A DNA stretch of 64,000 nt, from contig NZ_JAAXGE010000007.1 in NCBI RefSeq assembly GCF_014750685.1, forward strand, positions 434,001-498,000. Reading direction: 5' to 3'. How positions within the stretch are numbered: the first letter of the stretch is position 1; each line of letters starts with the position of its first letter. Source of the stretch: Bacteroides sp. GM023 (GTDB lineage Bacteria; Bacteroidota; Bacteroidia; Bacteroidales; Bacteroidaceae). The notes beneath the pieces were generated by a model. That model was not told the origin of the DNA, did not search any database, and was given only the letters and a program-made list of their open reading frames with translations. Position numbers and translations under genes: made by a program. Positions 53,539 through 62,254 of this stretch are shown here, piece by piece.

Positions 53539-55494
53539 ATGAGAAAGTATTTCTATGGGTTATTACCCATTTGCCTGTTGATACTGGTAATGACAGGCTG
53601 TAATGACACCGAGACTATCATTTCGATAGGAGAAACCCGAAACCTGGTAGCGGAGATTAGTACTCAAAGTGCTGCCATCGGAGATAAAGTGGTGTTTACC
53701 GTTAAGATAGACCAACAGAATAACAACCTGGCTTTGGATGAAGATATTGACGTGACTTTGACTTTTGCCGGTAAGGACGTGAATCAGAAGGAAGTATCTG
53801 CTTCTGATATCTTTGACGGATTTACAGGACATATCGCCTTGCAGAAAGGAGAGCAACAAGGTTTTGCTGAGTTTACAGTCAAAGAAAACCTGACTGATTA
53901 TCCCGTTTCCGGTACTATCACCGCATATGTCAGAGGATATCAGATTAATGCTGCCGAACGTCCGATTGTTGTTTCCGACAGACACTATACGATTATGTCA
54001 CTGAAAAACAATTCGGATAATACAGTGAAAGAATATGGCTATTTTGTGTTACTCGCCACAGTGGGAGCACCGGCTAAGGAAGATGTGAAAGTCTTTATTA
54101 CTACGGGTTCCGGTGAAGGAGACAAGTTCAGTAATTTACCGGAATACCTGATTGTGAAGGCCGGTTATCAGACGGCGGAGTCAGACCCCGTGCGTATCGA
54201 AGGACAGCAGGGGACAAATGACTTTGAATCCGTTTCCTTATCTTTCTCTACGGATTCGGAAGCGCATCCTTTGTATGGGAATAAACTGGATATTAAAGTA
54301 ACGGATATAGATGGAGGATTGGACGAAGCGACCAAGATGTACGATGAACGTTGGGTATATATTGACCCCGACCAGGTATTTGTTTCTGCAACGAATGAAA
54401 AGGCTGTGGAAAAATGGGACGCTACGAGATATGCTTCCGCTTTGGAAATCAAAGAAGGGGACCCGCATCCGAATGAATCGTTGGCTGCACAGGGATGGAT
54501 GTTCCTGAATTCTTACGAGTTCCATCCGATTAGTGCATTGACACAGGGCGGAGCAGAAGAACCGAATGAATATGGTAATCGTCCGCCGCGCTTCATGGCG
54601 GCACAAAATGTAGCCAATACGCAGAAAGTACAGGCTGTCGTGAATGAGAAATATTCAACGATGACACAGGAAGGGTATTTGAGAATGTGGTGCGCGCGTG
54701 ACCCGGGATTGGCAACTACAGGCGGAGTGACCGGAACAAGAGATTATGGAGTGTCGGCTTTCTATGCAAGTAAGTTTGACGGTGTGCCTACCGGTGCCGA
54801 TTCATGGGAAGCGAATAATGTGCGTATCCTGCCGGGAACCCGTGTTGAAGTCAGAATCCGCATACGTGGAAAGAAACACTCTTTCAATACGGCAGTGTGG
54901 TTCCAGGGAAATATCAGAAACGTGCAGTGGTCTACTTATGGCGAGGTCGATTTGCTGGAAAATCCGGCAAACAAGAAAGGCGGCAGTGTAGGCGGCATGA
55001 ATAACGCTTGGCAGACTTTCCACTGGAATGATAAAACGATTTCGGAGAATGCCGATAAATACCGGCCGACTTCGGGCTCGATAGGCATATCGGATATGGA
55101 TGATTTTGATATCTATTGGATGGAGTGGAGAGACAATAACGAAATCGTTTTAGGTATCAACGGTAAAGAGAATCTATGTATCAAGCGTGACGGCAGCTTT
55201 ACGGGAAGTCTCGGCGGTTCGCGATGGAACAGTTCTACGCACTGGCCGTTTGAAGACGGTTACAATCCGGAAGGTATGCACTTGCTGCTGACTTTTGCGG
55301 GTTGCAATGAATGGGCGCTGGATAATAACCTGGCGGAAGACTGGGCGGATGATTTCAAGAATATTTCTTATCAGGACAGCAAGACCAGTAACGATACACC
55401 TCGTATGGAAATAGATTGGATACGTTTCTATAAGAAGTCGAACTATGGTTATTATGGCAATGGTACTCCGAGCCGTAACAAGCCGATGTATTAG
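53539..55494 (+). CDS. GH16 endo-glycanase lipoprotein with two N-terminal beta-sandwich domains
   Basis: The 651-residue protein has lipobox VMTGC (Cys21), then Asn-Asp-Thr-Glu. Two immunoglobulin-like regions cover about 30-145 and 150-280 (DUF1735/DUF4971-like spacing). The GH16 domain lies at about 320-640. The signature GEVDLLE is intact: nucleophile Glu469, Asp471, acid/base Glu474. GH16 in gut Bacteroides includes beta-glucanases, galactanases, agarases and endo-acting O-glycanases. The neighbours GH20 and GH2 make a HexNAc/galactose-containing substrate possible. It starts 29 bp after SusD, the usual position for a surface endo-enzyme. It differs strongly from the GH16 in the first PUL. 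Confidence 0.87.
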   Translation: MRKYFYGLLPICLLILVMTGCNDTETIISIGETRNLVAEISTQSAAIGDKVVFTVKIDQQNNNLALDEDIDVTLTFAGKDVNQKEVSASDIFDGFTGHIALQKGEQQGFAEFTVKENLTDYPVSGTITAYVRGYQINAAERPIVVSDRHYTIMSLKNNSDNTVKEYGYFVLLATVGAPAKEDVKVFITTGSGEGDKFSNLPEYLIVKAGYQTAESDPVRIEGQQGTNDFESVSLSFSTDSEAHPLYGNKLDIKVTDIDGGLDEATKMYDERWVYIDPDQVFVSATNEKAVEKWDATRYASALEIKEGDPHPNESLAAQGWMFLNSYEFHPISALTQGGAEEPNEYGNRPPRFMAAQNVANTQKVQAVVNEKYSTMTQEGYLRMWCARDPGLATTGGVTGTRDYGVSAFYASKFDGVPTGADSWEANNVRILPGTRVEVRIRIRGKKHSFNTAVWFQGNIRNVQWSTYGEVDLLENPANKKGGSVGGMNNAWQTFHWNDKTISENADKYRPTSGSIGISDMDDFDIYWMEWRDNNEIVLGINGKENLCIKRDGSFTGSLGGSRWNSSTHWPFEDGYNPEGMHLLLTFAGCNEWALDNNLAEDWADDFKNISYQDSKTSNDTPRMEIDWIRFYKKSNYGYYGNGTPSRNKPMY

Positions 55495-55541
55495 TAGTTG
55501 CTAAATTTAAGATGTTGAATCAGATAAACTTTGATATAATT

Positions 55542-57713
55542 ATGAAAAGAGTTTATTATTTATTGAGTATTGGACTGTTGAGTGCAATCGGCCTGACTTC
55601 TTGCGGAGAGGATGAGATTGTGAATGAGAATGCGGGTGGGGGAGACGACGCTGCCGGTGAACTCGCCGATTATACGCTGACCGCTTCTATCAGACAGTCG
55701 GAAGCTTTGGGACGCGCCAACATACAGGAAGGTGTATATGCCTGGAATAGTGAAGATGCTTTCACCTTATTGAATCGTAATACGGGCAAGAATTATCGTT
55801 TTGCCATTTCTTCAGCTTACAATGCTGCGCAACCTAAGGCAGAAGCGGAGTTTGTTGGTCAGGCCGCAGTGAAAAACGGGCATAAGGTGATTGCGGTATT
55901 TCCTGAAAAGGAGATAAAGGCATTCAATGAGGTGGCTACTTTTACCATGCCGGAAGTCTGTACGCAGACTGCCGGTACGGCGGAGTTGAAAGCTACTACG
56001 TATATGATAGCTGCCGGGAATGTAGCTGATAATAAGATTCCGGCATTGACTTTCTCACCGTTGACCGCACTTGTTCAGTTTAATCTGACGAACACTTCCG
56101 ATCGTGAACTCAAAATACGGACTATCACCATGGAAACGGATGATAACGTATTTCCGGCTGAAGTGAAGATTAATGATAACGGAGAAGTGAAAAGCTACTC
56201 AGGCATGCGCAAGAAAGTGATACTGGATATGCAGGGGCAGGCATTGGTTGTGAACGGAACGCTGAACGGGTATGTAAATTTGCTGCCTACCACGTATGGA
56301 GATACCAGGCTGATAGGAAGTAATGCGCCGTTGAGCATCACTGTTAATGTGTTGAACAACGACCAGGAACAGGATATTATCCTTCTGAAGGAAGTTCCCA
56401 TGAAAGATTTGAAGAATAAGATAGGACTCGATATGGACGCTTCTGCCTATCAGTTTGCGGCAGGCAGGCTGTATAAGATGGACTTTGAACTGGATTATCG
56501 TTTCAAAGTGCCGGAAGAAGGATATCTGATTGATGATGACGGGAATATACATATCTATAATAAGACGGGTCTCCTGGGATGGAAGCAGATTATGGAGCAG
56601 CATCGTGGCGTGACGGTTACTTTGGAAAAAGAATATATTGAAAATGGCGTGATTGATTTTGGTAACGAAATATGGGAACCGATTTCTGCCTTTAGCGGTA
56701 CATTCGATGGTAATGGCGTTACGATTGAGAATCTGATGATAGCTGAGGAAGGATTTATCGCGAACAATAATGGAACGATTCGGAATCTGACTCTTAAAAA
56801 TCCGGGATTCTCCAGTGATATAGCTACCGGTACGGGTACATTGGCTGCCGTTAATAATAGCATTATTGAGAATTGCAGCATTGAAGGTCTGACTGCTACG
56901 GTTACGAAACCTGCTAAAGTAGGCGGACTGGTAGGACAGAATGCCCAGGGCGCAAGGATAGAAAATTCCAGTGTAGTAAGCGGAACTATTACGCTAAGAC
57001 TGAATGCCAGTGATTCGGGTAACGCAAACCTGGGTGGTTTGGTCGGTGAGAATTATAGCGGAACGGGTTTGATTATCAACTCATTCGTAGGAGCAGTCGC
57101 TATTATCCATCCTACTAATTCGGCAGGTGCTTCAAATGTTGGCGGACTCGTAGGATACAATAATTTGGGTAAGATAAAAGGTTGCTATTCGTTGGCGGAG
57201 ATGACTATTAATTGTTCGGCACAGGCCGGTGGATTGATTGGAGTGAATGCCAACGGTACTGCACTTGCTTCTTATGCAGCCGGTACAATAAGTGGTAGAG
57301 TAGCCAATAATACAGGCGGATTGATAGGATTCAATAATGGAGGTACTACTATCGTCACAGCCTGTTACGCAACCACCCTGCTATCGGCTACGACCTCGAA
57401 CAGTGGTAAGTTCGGTGCTTTCATGGGAACAAACAGCGGAAATGCCGCCGAATGTTATTTCATTAATGAAACAGTGAATAATGCCACAGGCAACAACTCG
57501 TCAAACGGTATCGCGAAGGTGACGGCAGAAAGTCTTAGAAGCAAAGTGCGTTATCTGAACCTGGCGATAGAAGAAGCCGAACCGGGCTTTGGATTTAATT
57601 TCAAAGTGAATGAGGATACGGGAACGAATACACTTCAACCATTAGTTCTGCAACCGGCAGTGTCCGTTCCGGGCTTCGGTGGGTCAGACTTCGGAGATGG
57701 TGGTGATATTTAA
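55542..57713 (+). CDS. Fimbrillin-like/GLUG-repeat surface lipoprotein A
   Basis: The ATG at 55542 starts a lipoprotein signal (lipobox LTSC, then Gly-Glu-Asp-Glu); the frame from 55512 adds ten residues of no signal value. The 723-residue product has an N-terminal fimbrillin-like (Mfa-like) beta-sandwich region at about 30-320 (ASIRQSEALGRANIQ, VYAWNSEDAFTL). A C-terminal solenoid of GLUG-type repeats runs from about 380 to 690, with recurrent GGLVGQN, GGLVGEN, GGLVGYN and GGLIGVN. GLUG repeats occur in adhesins and surface proteins. No catalytic motif is visible. Its place between GH16 and GH20 suggests surface glycan capture. The paralogue follows 28 bp downstream. Confidence 0.78.
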   Translation: MKRVYYLLSIGLLSAIGLTSCGEDEIVNENAGGGDDAAGELADYTLTASIRQSEALGRANIQEGVYAWNSEDAFTLLNRNTGKNYRFAISSAYNAAQPKAEAEFVGQAAVKNGHKVIAVFPEKEIKAFNEVATFTMPEVCTQTAGTAELKATTYMIAAGNVADNKIPALTFSPLTALVQFNLTNTSDRELKIRTITMETDDNVFPAEVKINDNGEVKSYSGMRKKVILDMQGQALVVNGTLNGYVNLLPTTYGDTRLIGSNAPLSITVNVLNNDQEQDIILLKEVPMKDLKNKIGLDMDASAYQFAAGRLYKMDFELDYRFKVPEEGYLIDDDGNIHIYNKTGLLGWKQIMEQHRGVTVTLEKEYIENGVIDFGNEIWEPISAFSGTFDGNGVTIENLMIAEEGFIANNNGTIRNLTLKNPGFSSDIATGTGTLAAVNNSIIENCSIEGLTATVTKPAKVGGLVGQNAQGARIENSSVVSGTITLRLNASDSGNANLGGLVGENYSGTGLIINSFVGAVAIIHPTNSAGASNVGGLVGYNNLGKIKGCYSLAEMTINCSAQAGGLIGVNANGTALASYAAGTISGRVANNTGGLIGFNNGGTTIVTACYATTLLSATTSNSGKFGAFMGTNSGNAAECYFINETVNNATGNNSSNGIAKVTAESLRSKVRYLNLAIEEAEPGFGFNFKVNEDTGTNTLQPLVLQPAVSVPGFGGSDFGDGGDI

Positions 57714-57741
57714 CGAATTGATAACAGAAAAAGATTAAACC

Positions 57742-59799
57742 ATGAATAAAATATATTCTTTATTAGGGATAGGGCTGCTTACCGCAGCCGCCCTAAGCTC
57801 TTGCAGCGAAGATGTTATTATGGACGAGGGCAGGCAGGTGCCGCAGGGAGAATTGGGAGCATATACGACTGTCGCTTCTATCCAGGGCTATAAAACGACG
57901 GAGAAAGAGCCATCGACACGTGCCAACGTGCAGGAGGACGGGCGTTCCTTTATGTGGAATACGGATGATGCAGTCACCATATGGAATGGAACGAACGGCT
58001 ATAATTTCACTTCTGTGAGCTATGATGATAGCGAGCCGTCGAAGAATGTGGAATTTACGGGAAATGGCGCCTTTACAGAGGGAGCCACCGTATGGGGTAT
58101 CTATCCTAAAAAAGATTCCCCGACTACGGCGAATGCTTTTACTTTCACATTAGCGGATAATGTGACGCAGAGCGGGGATAAACCGGAATTGCAAAGTACA
58201 ATGCATATGCTTGCCAAAGGTACGGTAAACGGAACAACTGTCACTAATCTGAATTTTGAGCATCTGACGGCGCTCTATCAATTTAGTATCAGGAATTTAC
58301 GACCTGATGGTTATAAGATAAAGAGCGTTACCGTTTCATGCGAAACTGCTATATTCCCAAAAACATTGACTGTTTCGGGAGAAGAGAAAACGTATAGTGA
58401 TAAAGTAGCTAGCCGGACGTTGAATCTGTCAAACCTTGAAATAGCCAAAAATGCGGTTGGATACGGATATATGAATTTCTTTCCAATACCGGATATGGCG
58501 GAAGATACGGAACTGACTTTCACCGTTACTGTACAAAAAGGGAGCGAAGAGCCGGAAACCATTGAGAAGAAAGGAAAGGTTAGTGAACTTTATGATGCAG
58601 AATCGGTGGTCGCCGGAGATGGATATAAGTATATCGCGGGAAAGAGATATGGCGTGTCCTTTGCTTTAGTCGCAGAGTTGGGATATGAGGAGACGGAACC
58701 TAATAAGTATTTGGTTACCAAAGAGGAAGGACTTATAAACCTGGCAAGTGATTTAACGATTATCGGTAATGCTGCAACAGTAATAACCTTGAATAAAGAC
58801 CTTGACTGGACCGGTAAGGAAGCATGGACTCCGATAACCGAATTTAAAGGAATATTCGATGGTAACAATAAAAAGATTTCTAATCTTACCATTCAGGATA
58901 ACGCAGGCGGCATGGGCTTATTTGCCAAGAATAGTGGTACGATTAAGAACCTGACACTGGAAAATATAACGATAAATAGCGCAACAGCTACAACGATTGG
59001 TGCCTTTGCCGCTACAAATTCAGGAATAATCCAGGCTTGTACGGTCATCGGAGGAACATTTACTGCCAATGCTAATAATACGACAATGGGTGCCTTTGCC
59101 GGAATCAATAATGTGGCAGGCGCGGCAATCATTGATTGCAGACTGGAAGGAAATGCGACCCTTACCGTTGCCAATGGTGTAAAAGCTGACTTCGGCGGAC
59201 TTGTAGGTACCAACGGCAACTGGAATGCTCCCAATATAAAAGGTTCTTCTGTTGACGAGACTGTCACTTTGGTGTATAATGGCGCGAATACAGGCTCAGT
59301 TGGTGGACTGGTAGGCTGGAACAAGGGTGGAGTTATAACCGGTAGTTATGCTTTGCCGGTAATCCGTCTGAATACGGCGGCAAATGCCGGTGGTTTGGTC
59401 GGAGCCCATAATAATAGTTCTAAACTCATCGCTTCATATGCAGCAGGTTCGATAACGATTTCTTCAGGTTCCAGAGTAGGTGGACTGATTGGTAATAGTG
59501 GTTCTCCTGCTACTGTTACAGCTTGCTACTCAACGATTACAATAGCTTCAGCTACGAACATTGGCGGCCTGGTCGGCGGATGGAACGCTGCTGCGTCTAT
59601 AAGCGAATGTTACTTTATGAATAGTAACAATGCTTCCGGTGGTGCTGCTATTGCTTCGGGTGCGAGCAAGGTAGACAGTGCGGACGAACTTCGTAGTAAA
59701 GCTGCCTCTATGAATACCGCCGTTTCTGATTCAGGTTTCGAATTTACTGCAAATCCGGCTGATGATAACGCACCTTTGAGTATTCGGAAAATAGAATAG
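57742..59799 (+). CDS. Fimbrillin-like/GLUG-repeat surface lipoprotein B
   Basis: The 685-residue protein has lipobox ALSSC (Cys21) followed by Ser-Glu-Asp. Like its neighbour it combines a fimbrillin-like N-terminal region (about 35-315; TRANVQEDGRSFMWNTDDAV) with a GLUG-type repeat solenoid (about 370-660; GGLVGTN, GGLVGWN, GGLVGAH, GGLIGNS). It has no recognised catalytic residues. The two proteins share architecture but are well diverged outside the repeats, so the duplication is old or each came separately. A hairpin after the gene may limit readthrough into GH20. Confidence 0.78.
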   Translation: MNKIYSLLGIGLLTAAALSSCSEDVIMDEGRQVPQGELGAYTTVASIQGYKTTEKEPSTRANVQEDGRSFMWNTDDAVTIWNGTNGYNFTSVSYDDSEPSKNVEFTGNGAFTEGATVWGIYPKKDSPTTANAFTFTLADNVTQSGDKPELQSTMHMLAKGTVNGTTVTNLNFEHLTALYQFSIRNLRPDGYKIKSVTVSCETAIFPKTLTVSGEEKTYSDKVASRTLNLSNLEIAKNAVGYGYMNFFPIPDMAEDTELTFTVTVQKGSEEPETIEKKGKVSELYDAESVVAGDGYKYIAGKRYGVSFALVAELGYEETEPNKYLVTKEEGLINLASDLTIIGNAATVITLNKDLDWTGKEAWTPITEFKGIFDGNNKKISNLTIQDNAGGMGLFAKNSGTIKNLTLENITINSATATTIGAFAATNSGIIQACTVIGGTFTANANNTTMGAFAGINNVAGAAIIDCRLEGNATLTVANGVKADFGGLVGTNGNWNAPNIKGSSVDETVTLVYNGANTGSVGGLVGWNKGGVITGSYALPVIRLNTAANAGGLVGAHNNSSKLIASYAAGSITISSGSRVGGLIGNSGSPATVTACYSTITIASATNIGGLVGGWNAAASISECYFMNSNNASGGAAIASGASKVDSADELRSKAASMNTAVSDSGFEFTANPADDNAPLSIRKIE

Positions 59800-59819
59800 T
59801 TGTAATATACTTGAATAGT

Positions 59820-59876
59820 GAATCCTCTTGTTCTTCCTTGTTTTCATACGTCAGAAAAGGACGAATGAGAGGATTC
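59820..59876 (+). terminator. Hairpin between GLUG protein B and GH20
   Basis: The arms at 59820-59839 and 59857-59876 pair over 20 positions with three mismatches (outer 9 bp GAATCCTCT/AGAGGATTC perfect). The tail TTATTAAT is T-poor, so it is a weak terminator or processing site in a 99-bp gap. Confidence 0.5.
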
Positions 59877-59898
59877 TTATTAATCTCGATGTACAGAT

Positions 59899-62220
59899 AT
59901 GACTAAAAATAATATTATTATAGCGTTACTGCTGACAGGGCTGTTCTTTAATAGCAATTGGAATACATATGCGGTTTCCGGCAATCCTTTGATAGTGCCT
60001 GCTCCGGTACAAATGACAATAGGGGAAGGAGAATTTTCGTTTTCTCCGAACACAGTCTTTGCAGTAGAGAATAAGGAACAGAAAAAGATAGTGGATAACT
60101 TTGCTGCATTATTTATGCAAGCAGCCGGATTTACTCCGAAGGTTGAAATCGGAGTGAAAGAAGCCGCTGTCCGCCTTACAACCGATGTTGAGATGAAGCC
60201 GGAAGCCTATCACTTGCAGGTATCTGCCGGACATATCCAAATAAAGGCGGCCGATGAGAAAGGTTTCTTTTATGCACTTCAGACGCTGCGTCTGTTACTG
60301 CCGCCTGTTATAGAGAATGTAGTCCGGGTAGATGCGGAGTGGAAGATTCCCGCTGTTACTATCAATGATGAGCCACGCTTTGGCTATCGGGGGATGATGT
60401 TGGATGTTTCCCGGTTCTTTACGCCGAAAAAAGAAGTGCTGCGTATTATCGACTGTATGGCAATGCTGAAACTGAACATGCTGCATTTTCATTTGAGTGA
60501 TGATAACGGCTGGCGACTGGAAATAAAGAAATATCCACGCTTGACAGAAGTAGGAGCCTGGTGTGTGAATCGGGGGGATGCAACTTTTCCCGACCGTAGA
60601 AATCAGAAACAGGGTGAACCAACTCCCAAAGGCGGATTTTATACGCAGGAAGATATAAAGGAAATTGTCGCTTACGCTGCCGAACGTCAGATACAGGTTA
60701 TCCCTGAAATTGATATTCCGGGACATTCCAATGCAGCTTTGGCTGCTTATCCACAGTATGCGTGTCCGGTAGTGGAAGATTTTATTAGTGTGTTGCCGGG
60801 ATTGGGTGGCAGTAATACGGATATTATCTACTGTGCGGGGAATGATAAGACATTTGAATTCTTGCAAGGAATCATGGATGAAGTGACTGAATTGTTTCCT
60901 TCCAAGTATATACACCTGGGTGGTGACGAAGCATGGAAAACGTACTGGAAGAAATGCCCGTTGTGCCAGGCACGGATTCGTGAAGAAAAGCTCAAAGATG
61001 AAGAAGCCTTGCAGGGATATTTTATGAACCGGATGGGCAAGTACCTGCAAACTAAAGGTAAAGTATTGATGGGATGGGATGAATTGACACACAGTAAGAT
61101 TCCTGAAGATGCCGTGATATTCGGGTGGCAAGGATATGGAGAAGCCGCCTTGAAAGCGGCGGCACAAGGACATCGTTTTGTGATGACTCCCGCTCGTGTG
61201 ACCTATCTGATTCGCTACCAAGGACCTCAATGGTTTGAACCGCTGACTTACTTCGGAAACATTACTCTGAAAGACGTATATGATTATGAACCCGTGCAAA
61301 AAGGCTGGAAGCCTGAATATGAACCTTTATTAATGGGGGTACAAGCCTGTATGTGGACGGAATTCTGCAACAAGCCCGAAGATGTGACCTATCATATATT
61401 TCCCCGTTTGGCTGCATTGGCCGAAATTGCTTGGGCACCTAAAGGGACTAAAGACTGGCGTCGTTTTCTGAAAGCTATGGATAACTACACGGCTCATCTG
61501 AATGCGAAAGGAATCATATACTCCGAATCTATGTATAACATCCAGCATACGGTTACCGCCAATAACGGTAAACTGAATGTCAAACTGGAATGTATCCGCC
61601 CCGATGTAGAGATTCGATATACGACTGATGGTATGCAACCTGGAAAATCTTCGGCTTTATACACTGAATCATTGGAAATAAATAGTACAACTTACTTGAA
61701 ATGTGCTACCTTTGCCAATGGCAAACAAATAGGACAAACACTAGATCTGCCCTTAGTGTGGAATAAGGCTACTGCCAAACCGATACTGAATGCTCAAAAG
61801 ATTGATAATTTGCTGACTAATGGTGTGAGAGGAAGCCTTCGACAGTCCGATTTTGAATGGCGCACATGGGATGCTATGCCGGAAGCATCTTTTACAATTG
61901 ACTTATTGCAACCGGAAGTGATTCATGAAGTGGCGTTAGGATGTCTTACGAATTATGGTATGGGAGCGCATAAACCCAAGTCCGTCAAGGTTGAAGTTTC
62001 TGAAGATAATGCGCGTTTCACAGTAGTAGGTGAGAAATCTTTCACTTCCGATGAAATCTTTAAAGAAGGTAACTTTATTGAGGATATTGCATTTAAGATA
62101 AATAATGCAAAGGCACGATATGTACGTGTGACAAGCAGGAATGCAGGTCTGTGTCCGGAAAATCATTTGCGGCCGGGACAACAGTCGCGCTATTATTACG
62201 ATGAAATTATTATAAAATAA
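59899..62220 (+). CDS. GH20 beta-N-acetylhexosaminidase, secreted
   Basis: The 773-residue protein has a signal peptide (about 1-26), a GH20b domain (about 30-150) and the GH20 TIM barrel (about 155-500). The catalytic pair Asp343-Glu344 in HLGGDEAWK is intact; GH20 works by substrate-assisted catalysis and releases terminal beta-GlcNAc or beta-GalNAc. Two C-terminal modules follow: a short beta-sandwich (about 525-600, RYTTDGMQPG) and an F5/8 type C domain (about 640-773). It probably acts in the periplasm or at the surface on fragments made by the GH16. GH2 follows 34 bp later. Confidence 0.92.
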   Translation: MTKNNIIIALLLTGLFFNSNWNTYAVSGNPLIVPAPVQMTIGEGEFSFSPNTVFAVENKEQKKIVDNFAALFMQAAGFTPKVEIGVKEAAVRLTTDVEMKPEAYHLQVSAGHIQIKAADEKGFFYALQTLRLLLPPVIENVVRVDAEWKIPAVTINDEPRFGYRGMMLDVSRFFTPKKEVLRIIDCMAMLKLNMLHFHLSDDNGWRLEIKKYPRLTEVGAWCVNRGDATFPDRRNQKQGEPTPKGGFYTQEDIKEIVAYAAERQIQVIPEIDIPGHSNAALAAYPQYACPVVEDFISVLPGLGGSNTDIIYCAGNDKTFEFLQGIMDEVTELFPSKYIHLGGDEAWKTYWKKCPLCQARIREEKLKDEEALQGYFMNRMGKYLQTKGKVLMGWDELTHSKIPEDAVIFGWQGYGEAALKAAAQGHRFVMTPARVTYLIRYQGPQWFEPLTYFGNITLKDVYDYEPVQKGWKPEYEPLLMGVQACMWTEFCNKPEDVTYHIFPRLAALAEIAWAPKGTKDWRRFLKAMDNYTAHLNAKGIIYSESMYNIQHTVTANNGKLNVKLECIRPDVEIRYTTDGMQPGKSSALYTESLEINSTTYLKCATFANGKQIGQTLDLPLVWNKATAKPILNAQKIDNLLTNGVRGSLRQSDFEWRTWDAMPEASFTIDLLQPEVIHEVALGCLTNYGMGAHKPKSVKVEVSEDNARFTVVGEKSFTSDEIFKEGNFIEDIAFKINNAKARYVRVTSRNAGLCPENHLRPGQQSRYYYDEIIIK

Positions 62221-62254
62221 GTATAGGAATTATTTATATAGGTATTATTTATAT

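Noticed and set aside
60295..61299. A 334-codon open frame on the reverse strand opposite the GH20 gene
   Set aside because: It lies wholly inside a gene with intact catalytic motifs, has no recognisable domain or promoter, and is explained by codon composition of the sense gene. The same applies to other long antisense frames in the glycosidase and SusC/SusD genes.
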